Numbered from the stretch's first letter, positions 26,401-35,268 are shown. The stretch is 64,000 nucleotides of DNA from Planctomycetaceae bacterium (GCA_006969385.1 CP030884.1:620001-684000), one strand, 5' to 3'. The notes: a model not told the origin generated them from the sequence alone. Numbers and translations: made by a program.

Positions 26401-26678
26401 GGATTGCAAAGGCTAATTCTCACTCCCTCGTTTCCGGGAGGCGTGTATTGGTAGACAACCTCTGGCGACCCCGGTGCATTGAAGGGACACGTCGCGTCGC
26501 TAAGGTCGTTGCGATCGCAAGTATCCCCGGAATCATTGAAGGGAAGATTGGAAATCAAGATGGCTGATTGACAATCTTCGCCAACCGGTACGCCAGCATT
26601 CAATGTAATGGCGTAGTACGCGAACAACGCAATAGTTGACCAGAAAAACTGCCGACAGAGGATCAAATTGGATGTCAT
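23433..26678 (-). CDS. Secreted metzincin-like metalloprotease with PPC-like and dockerin domains
   Basis: About 1081 residues from ATG 26678, which gives a good signal peptide (MTSNLILCRQFFWSTIALFA); an earlier ATG at 26795 would hide it. Order: a PPC-like domain (about 27-150), a Cys-rich ACCRVDGTC module, a beta-sandwich, a dockerin/EF-hand pair (CPGDTNGDGLRNGADIQQL...DMNDDQMLDQDDAGVFV, about 402-456), Ig-like domains, and a C-terminal peptidase with the zinc motif HEIAHILGCPH (about 1028) and a downstream NLM that could be the Met-turn. It should act outside the cytoplasm. Codon use is more A+T-rich than the operons around it. Confidence 0.8.
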   Translation of the reverse strand: MTSNLILCRQFFWSTIALFAYYAITLNAGVPVGEDCQSAILISNLPFNDSGDTCDRNDLSDATCPFNAPGSPEVVYQYTPPGNEGVRISLCNPCTDYDTKLYVFTTCPFQPSNVLECNDDGCSTANFDEPFVSQIFDLQLNAGVTYYVAVDGFGGDCGTYQLTIDSGEPVGACCRVDGTCDDSQFQSNCFALGEVFHVDQTCAGLIQCDSFVPADCDSNGVFGPGLDSTVGAIQFNEIFASDIIDGVPIRLFDGFWNVQSPISTLTWWGAFYNVQGGFIEGPCQGVQFKSQYEITLFQDNNGQPGAPIGAPIVVQAEVQPTEEFEPSTGEQIWQLRADLPNPILESSGWISILALPDQMDANCKFFWISNAAAGSGDGQSWQENPPEIFPVPGDRALCLSGPSCESCPGDTNGDGLRNGADIQQLTNCLLAGPTVPPGCRCADMNDDQMLDQDDAGVFVAQVLASPFGGTCPALLNVTVLSGALPDQGSPSDINFFGHAYAGVPIDLQVRSASDIGLLQNLTLTVVDESNTTILSQPLIFNLGESQVVSIPAQAIGKSLFVLIDEPNDNTNVEQSYYRFFVNAGPPTSIQAFSEEDYLDEIAGPANTPGIALTVTSTNGECGSNDPINITSPPNSSDSPFDGASGTNDIYVARLFDSQGNPCLGQQLRLVADNPTAIGLRYSGNPDDPALPEIQVQTDDSGFVRVHVVYLDDGGTSGLTIIPESPTAPDLVAPELGSAAPATFTSLPVADVVIAGITADKAVEPNENVNVGVRESGAIMTFGTTYCLKSTTRRRPTRRDKIVWCLNGIRLTDAMGNERTGREIKFKIDDPDPNSANTARIKIESKIVRVDGDGTETVRSSEESVHTITEKKTIPLCVHQFSKSNHPSADKWTAEVKRLNEVYQGTGVCFTLNTTNDLKNVTQSEKTLNSGAVEQAGVRKMFLTPKSTLPKCVCDNANLQGSLSKITIYTGVKMKGLVDGKWKSLNGVAIGANEVLTEEGAPAAYDVCGKWANTIAVKKDKVDSTRATIAHEIAHILGCPHKQTGTKRNLMRLERFNSANQIDAEQAQRIYRTACKIKQGNC

Positions 26679-26832
26679 TTTATTTGACTCACACAGAAGC
26701 CACTCAGAAATGCGAAACACACCATTCCCATCAATCATACCAATGCCGTTGGCGAATCTGCAACACATTGCGCACAGAACGGGGGTTCTCTGCAATTCTG
26801 ACGGAGGGGGGCATCCTTACCCAAAGAAGCTT

Positions 26833-26928
26833 GTGTGTGGTCCGCACAATGACGTCAGGTTTTTACGCGACGCCAATATGCCATCTCCCGCTTTCGCATG
26901 CTCACCTTGAAGGCTGAGCATGGCACCC
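26833..26928. repeat. 125-bp double-hairpin repeat, partial copy 3
   Basis: Contains GTGTGTGGTCCGCACAATGA, then the conserved GACGTCA/TTTACGCGACGCCAATATGCC spacer in blocks and a GCATGCTCACCTTGAAGG hairpin; the first hairpin is missing. The remainder of the 26679-27197 gap shows no gene. Confidence 0.78.
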
Positions 26929-27197
26929 CGGCGCGTCGCGCGACTCACCACCATCAGCGGGGGATCGTAAGCGGGCAGCAGCACCTTTGCATTCGATACG
27001 CTGCGATAACGAATAAGCCCTGTTTGATAAACAGCGTGCGGCAAGACCATGGGGCCACAGGCCCCGGCTCTGCATGTTCGCCGCTCAATTCATGACGCGA
27101 TACTCAAATCTCACATCCCACGATTCAAAACGCATCCCACGACGCAGGACCCAAGACTCACGACGAAAGAATTTTGACCCAAGTCCCAAGCCTCCCC

Positions 27198-28208
27198 TTA
27201 CAACAACCGCTCGATAAACCCTGCGATATCCGCCCCATCATTGCCGCCGCTCTCATCCGTATCGGCGCGGGTGATATCGCAATCGGGAAAAGCGGCGTTG
27301 TAACCCGCCGGGTCGAGCAGCGCTTGCACGAATGGTGCGACGTCATTCAGATCGACGGCGCCGCTGCAATTCATATCGCCAAGGTTGTCGCCCATCGGCG
27401 TCTCGAACACGTGCACCGCATCGATGTTGTGGCCGTTGGCGTCGGTGAAGTTGGATTCGCTGAAGTAAAGCGTGGCCGTGTCGGTCGTCGGGTTGTACTC
27501 GAACAAGTCGCCGTTTAGGAACAACTGTCCGCTGATCATCTCGTCGAAAAATGTGCTCATCACGTAGTTGCCATTGGATAGCACGTGCACCGCATCGATA
27601 TCGCAGTCGCCATCGTCGCAAAGCGTGGCTTCGTTCACGAGCACGGTGACAATGTCGTCGCTGATGCTGTATTGAATCAAATCGCCATCGGAATAATCGA
27701 CGCCGCGAAAGGTGGTGCTGGCGGCCGTTAAGGAAAACACGATAAACCGATCGGCCACAAAATCGACGGCGTTGATGTCGCCGACGTTGGCAGTCGCACC
27801 GGTGAAGTCCGCCTCGGTCAGGAAGAAGATCGATGCGACCCCGGTCGTCGGGTTGTATTCGACCAGATCGCCGTCGTCGAAGGTGAGACCGCCGAGCGTG
27901 CGACCGTTGAACAAGACAGAAAGCACGTAGTTACCGTTATCGAGAATGGTGAAGGCATCGATGTCGGCGCTGGGGGCGATGTTGGTTTCGGCGAACAGAA
28001 TGGACGCCATGTTGGTGTCGCTGCAGTAAGAGACGATGTCGCCGTCGCCAAACGTGAGGCCGCCGAGCATGTTGTTGATGTTGTCGCTCTTCGATAACAC
28101 CAGATCGTCGGCGCGCACGGTCGATGAAGCAGGCAGCAAGGCAGCAACCAGCGCCGGAACCGTCAACAAGCCTGTCATACGGTTTTTCATCATGGATAGG
28201 AAATGCAT
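27198..28208 (-). CDS. Secreted repeat protein with C-terminal dockerin-like module
   Basis: 336 residues from ATG 28208, chosen because AGGAG lies 8 bases upstream and a signal peptide follows (MMKNRMTGLLTVPALVAALL...SSTVRA). The mature part holds five degenerate units with the pattern LGGLTFxDGDLVEYNPTTGVASIFF...IDAVxVLxNGNYVLS, probably a beta-propeller built from DGD blades. The C-terminus has two EF-hand-like loops (GDMNCSGAVDLNDVAPFVQA and DTDESGGNDGADIAGFIERL), the dockerin-like pattern used by Planctomycetota surface proteins. Function unknown. Confidence 0.8.
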   Translation of the reverse strand: MHFLSMMKNRMTGLLTVPALVAALLPASSTVRADDLVLSKSDNINNMLGGLTFGDGDIVSYCSDTNMASILFAETNIAPSADIDAFTILDNGNYVLSVLFNGRTLGGLTFDDGDLVEYNPTTGVASIFFLTEADFTGATANVGDINAVDFVADRFIVFSLTAASTTFRGVDYSDGDLIQYSISDDIVTVLVNEATLCDDGDCDIDAVHVLSNGNYVMSTFFDEMISGQLFLNGDLFEYNPTTDTATLYFSESNFTDANGHNIDAVHVFETPMGDNLGDMNCSGAVDLNDVAPFVQALLDPAGYNAAFPDCDITRADTDESGGNDGADIAGFIERLL

Positions 28209-28332
28209 CGGTTGGCTCCTTTTTTGAGCGGCGGATGTCAAAAGTTGTTCGAGTAAATGAGAAATCCTCTGGACCGCGATTGTACGCACTCGCATCGATG
28301 AATGAAAAGACTTTTGCCGCTTGCATCTGACT

Positions 28333-29283
28333 TTACGTCGCCTCTGTGGCGGCCGCGACCTTGCTTTTCTTCTTCTCGCGCGCATCGCGGCACCAGGCTT
28401 TCCAGATTTGGCGGATGCGCCGCTCGAAATGCTTTGGCTTCTCCGCATATAGCCGTTGACCCAGTGTGCGCGCTTGCGCGCGCAGCTCGCCTCGCCGGAG
28501 CTCGATGAAATCCTGCAGGAGCGTAACCCGTTCTTCACCGATCACCCACGGTCCTTCGTTTTGCAATACGTCGTTCAGCACGGTTAAATCGTGCTCGTCG
28601 CCGAGGATGTCGCTGAGCTTTTTGGCTTCGTCACGCCGGGCGTTGATCGGACCGCGCCAGCAATCGCGCAACAGGTGAAGATGATAACGATGATATTTCA
28701 CGCGCTTGCGCCACTCATGAAATTGCTCGGGCGAGTTCTTCTTGTATGCTGCGCGAAACGCCTCCCGTCCGCGGTCGTACGTCCTGGTGAAGCCGCCGCC
28801 GATGGCTGCGAAGCCGGACGCATCGAGTTCCCACGCATCGATTATCTGCAAGCTATCTTGCAGGCGGGTGCGAACCTCGGCGATGCGCTCGTCGAGTTGT
28901 TGATCGTCCGCGGTTTCGGCGCGACGGTCGTGTAGTTCGATACGCAAAGGTTTCAGCAGATCGATGTCGGCAGACTTTGACGACTCGAAGCGTTCGACCA
29001 GGGCATCGAAGCATTCGATCAGCGTGGTGGCATCGCGCGAGACGGAGAGCAATCGGGCGGTATCGCGGAAGTGCTCGTTGGCGGCTGAGTAATCATCGAA
29101 TGCAGGGCGCACCAAGCGGACGAGTGCTCGGATTTTCTTACAGCGCTTGCGCACATCGTGCACGGCTTCGTGACGGCCATCCGATGGTTCGTCCAATTCG
29201 CATTGGGCGCGCTCCACCTGTTCGCGCGCGATGCGACGGAATTCGCGTGTAACGTTCTTACCTGCTCGGAATCGAAACGGCAT
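28333..29283 (-). CDS. CHAD domain protein
   Basis: About 316 residues from ATG 29283 (MPFRFRAG), with GAGAG ten bases upstream; an upstream GTG at 29313 is possible. The helical CHAD pattern is clear, with conserved His/Arg/Lys face: HEAVHDVRKRCKKIRALVRLVRP near the start and FHEWRKRVKYHRYHLHLLRDC in the second repeat. CHAD proteins bind inorganic polyphosphate through these basic residues, often beside polyphosphate enzymes or CYTH phosphatases; neither is present here. No membrane segment. Confidence 0.9.
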   Translation of the reverse strand: MPFRFRAGKNVTREFRRIAREQVERAQCELDEPSDGRHEAVHDVRKRCKKIRALVRLVRPAFDDYSAANEHFRDTARLLSVSRDATTLIECFDALVERFESSKSADIDLLKPLRIELHDRRAETADDQQLDERIAEVRTRLQDSLQIIDAWELDASGFAAIGGGFTRTYDRGREAFRAAYKKNSPEQFHEWRKRVKYHRYHLHLLRDCWRGPINARRDEAKKLSDILGDEHDLTVLNDVLQNEGPWVIGEERVTLLQDFIELRRGELRAQARTLGQRLYAEKPKHFERRIRQIWKAWCRDAREKKKSKVAAATEAT

Positions 29284-29623
29284 TTTGAGTGAACTCTCTT
29301 TCGGGATCGACACTATTTATTGTAATCGAATCGCGCCACGCCACGCGTCGTGACGCCTACCGCTATTTTTGCAAGTTTAGGTGCGCAGAGGGCTCGTTTT
29401 CACGGCCTAAAATCGAGCTAAATATAAGCGCGGCCAATTCTCTAAATGCAGTATCGATGTGAGTTTACGAATCGCAACGTCCAATCGCCACGCCGGCGGG
29501 TCGCTCTTCCAATTCGCAATAGAAGAAAACGCGTGAATCCTCAACTGAATTATCGCACAACATCTTGCGGACCCACTCGTAATGGTGCCGCGTGACTCTG
29601 CAAACGAACGATCGGAGCAAGAA

Positions 29624-30400
29624 ATGACATCAATCAGCCTGCCGGTGAACGAGCGCGAATCCCGCATGCAACGCATCGCGATCTTGGCTTACGGCATTTT
29701 CGCATACGCCATGTTCCAAGGTGTATTTTTATACATGATCGGCTTTGTCGAGGGCGGCGTCGTTCCCAAAACGATGGACGGTCCCCCGACCGCGCCATGG
29801 TTCATGGCCCTATTGACCAATGCGGCATTGATCGGCCTGTTCGCCGTTCAGCACACGATCATGGCGCGACCGGCCTTCAAGCGGTGGTGGACGCGCATCA
29901 TTCCGCCCGCCGCCGAGCGGTCGACGTTTGTTTTAACGACTTGCTGCATTCTGATCTTGTTATTATGGCAGTGGCAACCATTGCCGGGCGTGGTTTGGCA
30001 TGTGGAGGCGACCTGGGCGCGCGGCATGTTGCTGGCCTTTTCCTTAGGCGGCTTTGGCATCGTGCTCGTTAGCAGCTTCCTGATCGATCACTTCTCTCTG
30101 TTCGGCTTGCGGCAGGTCTGGACGCATTATCGAGGCACCGACATGCCCGCCGCCGGGTTTACGCAGCGCGGGCTGTATCGTTATGTCCGCCATCCATTGA
30201 TGACGGGATTTCTGATAGCCTTCTGGGCGACGCCGGACATGACCGTGACGCGGCTGTGTTTCGCATTGTTGTTCACGATGTATATCTTTAAGGGCACGCG
30301 CATCGAAGAACGCGACTTGCTTGATGAGATTGGACCGGCTTACGATGCGTATCGACAGAGTACGCCGATGTTGTTGCCGAGGATTGGACGACGGCAATAG
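29624..30400 (+). CDS. MddA/NnrU-like membrane methyltransferase
   Basis: 258 residues from ATG 29624, which has GGAG 7 bases upstream. Five or six membrane segments and the motifs FAVQHTIMARPAFKRWWT, PAAERSTFVLTTC, QRGLYRYVRHPLMTGFLIAFW and ERDLLDEIGPAYDAYR place it in the isoprenylcysteine-carboxyl-methyltransferase-like membrane superfamily. The overall order is that of MddA, which methylates methanethiol to dimethyl sulfide using S-adenosylmethionine; NnrU-type proteins are the alternative. Substrate is inferred only from motif order. Confidence 0.75.
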   Translation: MTSISLPVNERESRMQRIAILAYGIFAYAMFQGVFLYMIGFVEGGVVPKTMDGPPTAPWFMALLTNAALIGLFAVQHTIMARPAFKRWWTRIIPPAAERSTFVLTTCCILILLLWQWQPLPGVVWHVEATWARGMLLAFSLGGFGIVLVSSFLIDHFSLFGLRQVWTHYRGTDMPAAGFTQRGLYRYVRHPLMTGFLIAFWATPDMTVTRLCFALLFTMYIFKGTRIEERDLLDEIGPAYDAYRQSTPMLLPRIGRRQ

Positions 30401-30421
30401 TAGCTTTAGCGTTGAAAGCGC

Positions 30422-30895
30422 TTAGTCCTCGTCCAATTCGCATCCGATGCATGGGCTGCCGTCAGCGTCGACTCCGTCTCCAAGACAGAACGGGCACTCT
30501 TCCTCCGGACAATCCTCGCGAAAACCCGGCCAGCAATAACGCGTCCCAAGCGCAGCGTAAACGCAGATGCCGCAAGCCGCTGCCAATACGAACCCCCACA
30601 AGACTTCGTTCGCGAAAAAAATAAGGAAAACAGCACCTGCCCCCATCCAGATTGAAGAAAAACCAAACAGCAAGATGTGGTGCCAATTTCCGTCTCTTTT
30701 CGAATCAAAAAAGTCTCTTACCCATCCTTCGAGCGGAATAATGGCGGCTGCCGCGGTAAGACCGATTGCGAGCGGAAACCAAGCTGAACCGTGAAATCGC
30801 TCACGGCCGACATAGAGTACCACCGCTCCGACGGCAGACAGCGCCAGCGAGATAAACGCTGTTGTTCGAAATAGTGAACGCGGACCGAGAGACAT
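30422..30895 (-). CDS. Hypothetical membrane protein with Cys-rich C-terminus
   Basis: 157 residues with four hydrophobic segments (about 10-28, 40-56, 73-92, 95-115) and a cytosolic or periplasmic tail containing CPEEECPFCLGDG...SPCIGCELDED, a four-Cys cluster resembling a DnaJ-type zinc ribbon. No family recognised. It is convergent with the methyltransferase gene (21 bases between stops). Confidence 0.55.
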   Translation of the reverse strand: MSLGPRSLFRTTAFISLALSAVGAVVLYVGRERFHGSAWFPLAIGLTAAAAIIPLEGWVRDFFDSKRDGNWHHILLFGFSSIWMGAGAVFLIFFANEVLWGFVLAAACGICVYAALGTRYCWPGFREDCPEEECPFCLGDGVDADGSPCIGCELDED

Positions 30896-31096
30896 AATCG
30901 CCAGTATAACGTGCCCTTATCGAGAGATAGAGACTATAAACGATTTCCGGCGTACAGAGATCCTCTCGACCGGGTGCTTACTGAGGCCATCCGTTACGAA
31001 TCTGGACGAACGGGTAGCTACTACCTAAGTCGCCGATTAAGATAGAAGGGCAACGGGCCAGAGAGACGAAACCATTTTCTAAATAGGAGGTGCTTT

Positions 31097-31338
31097 ATGC
31101 AACACGACGACCACTTCGAATACGAGTCGCGCTTTTGAGACAATGAGCAAACGGCGGCGCGGATATCCGTCCGAAACCCGCGTCAAGCGCGGCCATCGCA
31201 TCGTGCACGGCGACAAGGAACTGCTCGAAAAACTCGGTCGCAACGACCCGTGCCCGTGCGGCTCCAATCGTCGCTTTCAAACGCTGTTGCCTGCGAACCG
31301 GTAATTACGAAGGCAGCAATCGCGACGATTACTTTTAG
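31097..31338 (+). pseudogene. SEC-C zinc-motif protein gene split over three frames
   Basis: A perfect AGGAGG precedes ATG 31097, but this frame stops after 13 codons ([13 protein letters not shown]). Shifting +1 at CGC-TTT-T gives [20 protein letters not shown]... and the SEC-C motif [14 protein letters not shown]; that frame (ATG 31143) then ends at 31304 with the last two zinc ligands missing. A second +1 shift, again at CGC-TTT, restores [10 protein letters not shown]...DDYF and a stop at 31336-31338, followed by a terminator. The continuous reading would be a 79-residue SEC-C protein with intact CxC...CC ligands. Either two single-base insertions (sequence error or decay) or frameshifting explains it. 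Confidence 0.7.
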
Positions 31339-31356
31339 GGAAGTTGAATAATGACA

Positions 31357-31394
31357 CGCGGGCGCGGGGCAATCCGCGCTCCCGCCTTTTTTTT
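31357..31394 (+). terminator. Rho-independent terminator after the SEC-C gene
   Basis: A strong G+C stem (GCGGGCGCGG at 31358-31367 pairing with CCGCG/CCCGC at 31374-31385) is followed by T8 (31387-31394). It lies 19 bases after the restored stop codon, which supports a transcription unit ending there. Confidence 0.85.
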
Positions 31395-31586
31395 GGCACC
31401 CTCCGCGGCTTACTCGTAGATGTTGCCCGTGCAAGCAACGGCCTCGATTCTCTCCAGTGATAGTTACTGATGTCGTTTGATTTCTGCCAAGGGGAGCATC
31501 AGCGTCTCGTCGGTGGGAAAAGCGAATACGCACCGCCGGGACGGCGATGCTCCCCAATCGATACCGCTACCTAATGATGCGCAAAG

Positions 31587-31612
31587 GTAAGGGGGCACGA
31601 TTGCCCCCTTAC
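31587..31612. repeat. GTAAGGGGGCA hairpin
   Basis: An 11-base perfect inverted repeat (GTAAGGGGGCA / TGCCCCCTTAC) with a 4-base loop, in the gap between the SEC-C terminator and the PEP-CTERM gene. No T tract follows on either strand. The rest of 31395-31739 shows no gene. Confidence 0.65.
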
Positions 31613-31739
31613 GATCCCCCCTCGTATGCCGCTTTCCCCTAATGCTTCTTGCTGCTATCCGATTCCCGCTGGGAGAATCGGCCTCGCAACTTTCCCCATG
31701 GTGCTGCTTGTCATCGCAAACGTGATATGTGCCGTTTTA

Positions 31740-32498
31740 TTACTTTCGTCGGCGCAGCGCGACGCAGACGCCGCCCATGCCCAATAGCAGCGCGGTGCTC
31801 GGTTCGGGAACGATGTAACCGATGTTGACGCCCACACCGTCGCCGGAGATTTGGGCAAAGCGCACCGTCAACGAGTTGACGGCGTCATCGATGCGCACCA
31901 CCCCCAACGGCGTATTCCACCACGGATCGGCACCACCCGCTCCGGTAAGCGAGTTTTGCATCTGGAAGGGGTTGCCCGCCGTGAATTGCGTCGGACCGTA
32001 ATTACCACCACCCGACCAATCGCCCAAGAACGTACCGTTCTGGAACACTTCTGCCGTGGACGCACCGCCGCCGAAACTGGTGGTTTGTCCGAGGCCGGAT
32101 ACGCCAACGACCAGCGAACCAGCCGCCACGGTGCCGGGAAATGTGTAAGTAATGTTCCACGGCGCGCCCACCAACGGTGATACCGAGACGTTGTTGGTCG
32201 CGGCGAAAAGTTCGGCGTTGGTCCAAGCGTAATTGTCGAGGCCGCTCGTGACGTTGCCGGCGGTCAGCAGCGGATTTTGAAAGCGGGCGTCGGTAAATCC
32301 CGAAGGAATCGAGTAGTTCACCGTGACCAAACCGACACCGGGCAGGTTAAAGCTGGAGTTGTTCGGCACGCTGGATCCCAAAGGCGTGGGCGACATGTTC
32401 AGCCAGTCGATGTTGTAATTGGTCGCTCGTGCCGGCAGGGCCGCCAGCGCGAACACGCACATTCCACCCACCAATATTTGCAGGTTGAAACGCATCAT
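31740..32498 (-). CDS. PEP-CTERM exported protein
   Basis: 252 residues with a signal peptide (LQILVGGMCVFALAALPARA), a beta-rich Gly/Thr/Asn body and a classical PEP-CTERM sorting signal at the end: VPEPSTALLLGMGGVCVALRRRK, i.e. the PEP box, a hydrophobic helix and a basic tail. Such proteins are cleaved and anchored or released by an exosortase; no exosortase gene lies in the window. An AAAGG-like site precedes the ATG. Body family unknown. Confidence 0.87.
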   Translation of the reverse strand: MMRFNLQILVGGMCVFALAALPARATNYNIDWLNMSPTPLGSSVPNNSSFNLPGVGLVTVNYSIPSGFTDARFQNPLLTAGNVTSGLDNYAWTNAELFAATNNVSVSPLVGAPWNITYTFPGTVAAGSLVVGVSGLGQTTSFGGGASTAEVFQNGTFLGDWSGGGNYGPTQFTAGNPFQMQNSLTGAGGADPWWNTPLGVVRIDDAVNSLTVRFAQISGDGVGVNIGYIVPEPSTALLLGMGGVCVALRRRK

Positions 32499-33321
32499 AC
32501 TCTTACTTGCCTTTCTAATGGCGACTCATCTATTGAGTCATCTTGTCACTCGAATCCGGCAGCGCCTGCGTTCGCGCGAACGACATGAGCGCAACCGATT
32601 CGGTGCAATCGATCGTGAGAAACTTCGGCCCACTAACGAACCGCTGGAATGGATCGGTGATTCGGGTTAAGCGCGTCGACCGTTGGCTTCGGTTCCCGTC
32701 GCGTAACGCAACGACCATCACGTCCCGTACTGCGGTCGTGAGTGGCAAATGATTGAGGGAATCTCGCCAAAGTCATGCGATAATGCATGGTGGATTGGTC
32801 GAAACGGCGTGTCGAAGATCACGGCGCCTCCGTGCCGTATATGCGAATGCAAATCGACACTACAGATGTCTAAATATATACATGGCTTTTTTAATTTTCA
32901 ATGGTTGTACGCGCTTGGCAAATCGGACAGATTCTCGAATTAAAAGGCGGGCACCCTACTGCGGACTATTCCGCTACTCAGGAACATGAACCATATCTGC
33001 CGGCAGCATAATAGTCTGGATCAATTGGTTTCCACCTGGCGGGACCATCCCGTTCGGACCGCCCCGAAAAGCAAAAAAAGACATTTGCCTAAGCCCTTCC
33101 CACTAGCTCACCGGCGATTTTAAGATAGACGTTTTGACTCGAAGAGCGGCTTACACGCCCGGTCGCTCGGTGTCATGGCGGAACGTGGTAACGCGTTTCG
33201 ATGCGCTTCGTCAATCGGCGTGGGTGGTCAGACGTAAGTGGTCCGCATCGCGGGCCTTGTGTGGTCGGCCCGGCAGTAACGCTTCTTCGCGTTGCCTGTC
33301 CGATTGATAAGGAGCAAGCGT
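32499..33321. other. Gene-poor interval
   Basis: About 820 bases with no convincing CDS on either strand; the short open frames lack ribosome sites and codon bias. An A+T-rich patch (32865-32905) could hold the promoter for one of the flanking genes, and a GGTCCGCATCGCGGGCC hairpin of the dispersed type lies at 33240-33256. Confidence 0.5.
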
Positions 33322-35205
33322 ATGAAGCGGCGTTGGTTCGTCGATGGCGGCGCGGTGGCGTTGGTGGTCGCGTGTTTGGCGGCCGATTGCACCACCAATG
33401 GGATGCAACCGTTCACTCCGCGTGTATGGCAACAGTTACATGCCGATGCATCCAATAGCGGGCTAAACACCGTGCAGTCGGTGCCCGCCTCAGTGTTAAA
33501 CCGAAAGTGGAGCACGTTTGTTGGACTGACACCAATGGCGTCGCCGGTCGCGCACCCGAACGGCAACGTTTACATAGGCAACATCAATGGCGAACTGGTT
33601 GCCGTGCGACCGGACGGCGGCATCGCGCTGCGAACGCGCACCAATCATGTCTTCTTCACGTCGCCGGCCATCGATCGCTTCGGCGATATCTATATCGTCG
33701 GTTATCTCGTGACGGATACCCCCGCTCCGCAGAATACCGTCGCGTGCACGTTGTACCGCTTCGGACCCAATGGCAACATCCGCAGTCAAACCAGCATTCC
33801 AAACACGATGGCATCGCCAAAGATCGTTAACGATCGCATCTTTATTTCTACGCCATCGGAAATCATCGTCTTGTCGCGCTCGCTATCGATCATCACGCGC
33901 CAGGCCACCAGCCCCGGCGCGATTTGCAATTCTTCGGCCTTCGCGACCGTGATCGATCGGTTGTTTAGCTGCATTCCCGGTGACTCGGTCTGTTGGTTCG
34001 GCCTCGATCCGCCCGATTTTTCACAACCGCGCCATCCATCGCTGGCGCTTACGACCGATGCGACGCTGACCAATCCCGATGAACCGTTGATCGTCGTATG
34101 CAACTATCCGTTTTTGACATGTTTCAAGCTCGTCGGCGATGTGCTGCAAACGCAGTGGGTGTTTGAACTCGACGCCGACCCGTGCGACGACAACAACCCC
34201 GAGTTTTCGTCGCCCGCAATCGTGCTGGGTGGGATCGTGGTGCTGGGCTACAACACGGATAACCTTGTCGGCTTCGATATTCTCACCGGTCAGCGGCTTT
34301 GGTCGGTTGCCAACGCGGGTATCTCGGGCACACCCGCCGCCGGTTTGCGCGATGTGTTTGCGGCGACCTATGCCAACGTACTCCGTGTGAACAGCGCGGG
34401 GCAGGTGATAACGGAAGCGTCGGTCGGTGCCGGTGCCTACGCCGCGCCGGCGGTGACGTTGGACCATGTTTTTGTGGTGGCCGAAGACGGCTTATATACG
34501 TATTCGCTGCTGCTCGATCCGCTCAGTATCGTGCCGGTGCCGATGAGTCGCCATTCCGATCCGCTCGTCGACGGTAACGGAAACGTCTATGTCATGACGG
34601 AAAGCGGGCACCTGCAAGCGTATGGCGGGACGGCAACGACGGCGGCGCAATTGCCCGGCGTCGAGTGGGTGGCACCGACCGACGGCGCGACGATGTCCTA
34701 CGCAGTCGGGCAAACGCTGGAGGCGTTGTTTCCGATGCCGTTCACCGGCGCAGTCGGCGTGGTATCGAACCTCGATGGGATTCTATGTTCGTTCGACGTC
34801 ACCGAGGCCGATGAGGCGCAGTGCGATACGGCGGCTCCCTTACGCTTGGGTACGCATCGTTTAACCATGCATGCGACGGATGCGGATGGCACCCAACAAT
34901 CGGCACAAGTGCTGGTCGAAGTCGTCAACACGCCGCCGATAGTGACGATCACGTCGCCGGCACCGATCGATACCTTCTCCGATATCGATACGGTTCCCTT
35001 GGCGGCGTCGGTATTCGATCCGGATGAAGCGAGCTTTGTGGCTGGTAGCGTGCAATGGAAATCGAACCGTGATGGCGTTCTCGGCACCGGATTGATGCTG
35101 AGCACCACGCTTTCGGAAGGCACGCACACCATCACAGTCCGTGCGACCGATGAGATGGGCGCATTGGCGGAGGCCAGCCGCGTGCTGGATATTGTGGGGA
35201 ATTAG
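33322..35205 (+). CDS. Exported PQQ-type beta-propeller protein with Ig-like end
   Basis: 627 residues from ATG 33322, which has AAGGAG 7 bases upstream. A short signal peptide ends in LAADC, possibly a lipobox. The middle has repeated propeller blades of the PQQ-binding-repeat type (MASPVAHPNGNVYIGNINGELVAVRPDG, TSPAIDRFGDIYIVGY, SSPAIVLGGIVVLGYNTDNLVGFDILTGQRLW, APAVTLDHVFVVAEDGLYTYS in parts). Residues after about 450 form two Ig/cadherin-like beta domains (ITSPAPIDTFSDIDTVPLAASVFDPDE). It is probably a surface or periplasmic scaffold; no catalytic site is seen. Confidence 0.82.
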   Translation: MKRRWFVDGGAVALVVACLAADCTTNGMQPFTPRVWQQLHADASNSGLNTVQSVPASVLNRKWSTFVGLTPMASPVAHPNGNVYIGNINGELVAVRPDGGIALRTRTNHVFFTSPAIDRFGDIYIVGYLVTDTPAPQNTVACTLYRFGPNGNIRSQTSIPNTMASPKIVNDRIFISTPSEIIVLSRSLSIITRQATSPGAICNSSAFATVIDRLFSCIPGDSVCWFGLDPPDFSQPRHPSLALTTDATLTNPDEPLIVVCNYPFLTCFKLVGDVLQTQWVFELDADPCDDNNPEFSSPAIVLGGIVVLGYNTDNLVGFDILTGQRLWSVANAGISGTPAAGLRDVFAATYANVLRVNSAGQVITEASVGAGAYAAPAVTLDHVFVVAEDGLYTYSLLLDPLSIVPVPMSRHSDPLVDGNGNVYVMTESGHLQAYGGTATTAAQLPGVEWVAPTDGATMSYAVGQTLEALFPMPFTGAVGVVSNLDGILCSFDVTEADEAQCDTAAPLRLGTHRLTMHATDADGTQQSAQVLVEVVNTPPIVTITSPAPIDTFSDIDTVPLAASVFDPDEASFVAGSVQWKSNRDGVLGTGLMLSTTLSEGTHTITVRATDEMGALAEASRVLDIVGN

Positions 35206-35268
35206 CGCTGCAGCGTTCCCGACTCGCAGCTACAGCATGGCTTGAATCTGAACGGCTGAGATCACATG

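Noticed and set aside
28209..28538. N-terminal extension of the 27198-28208 dockerin protein
   Set aside because: It overlaps the CHAD gene, is basic and without signal peptide, while ATG 28208 has a good ribosome site and a signal peptide follows.
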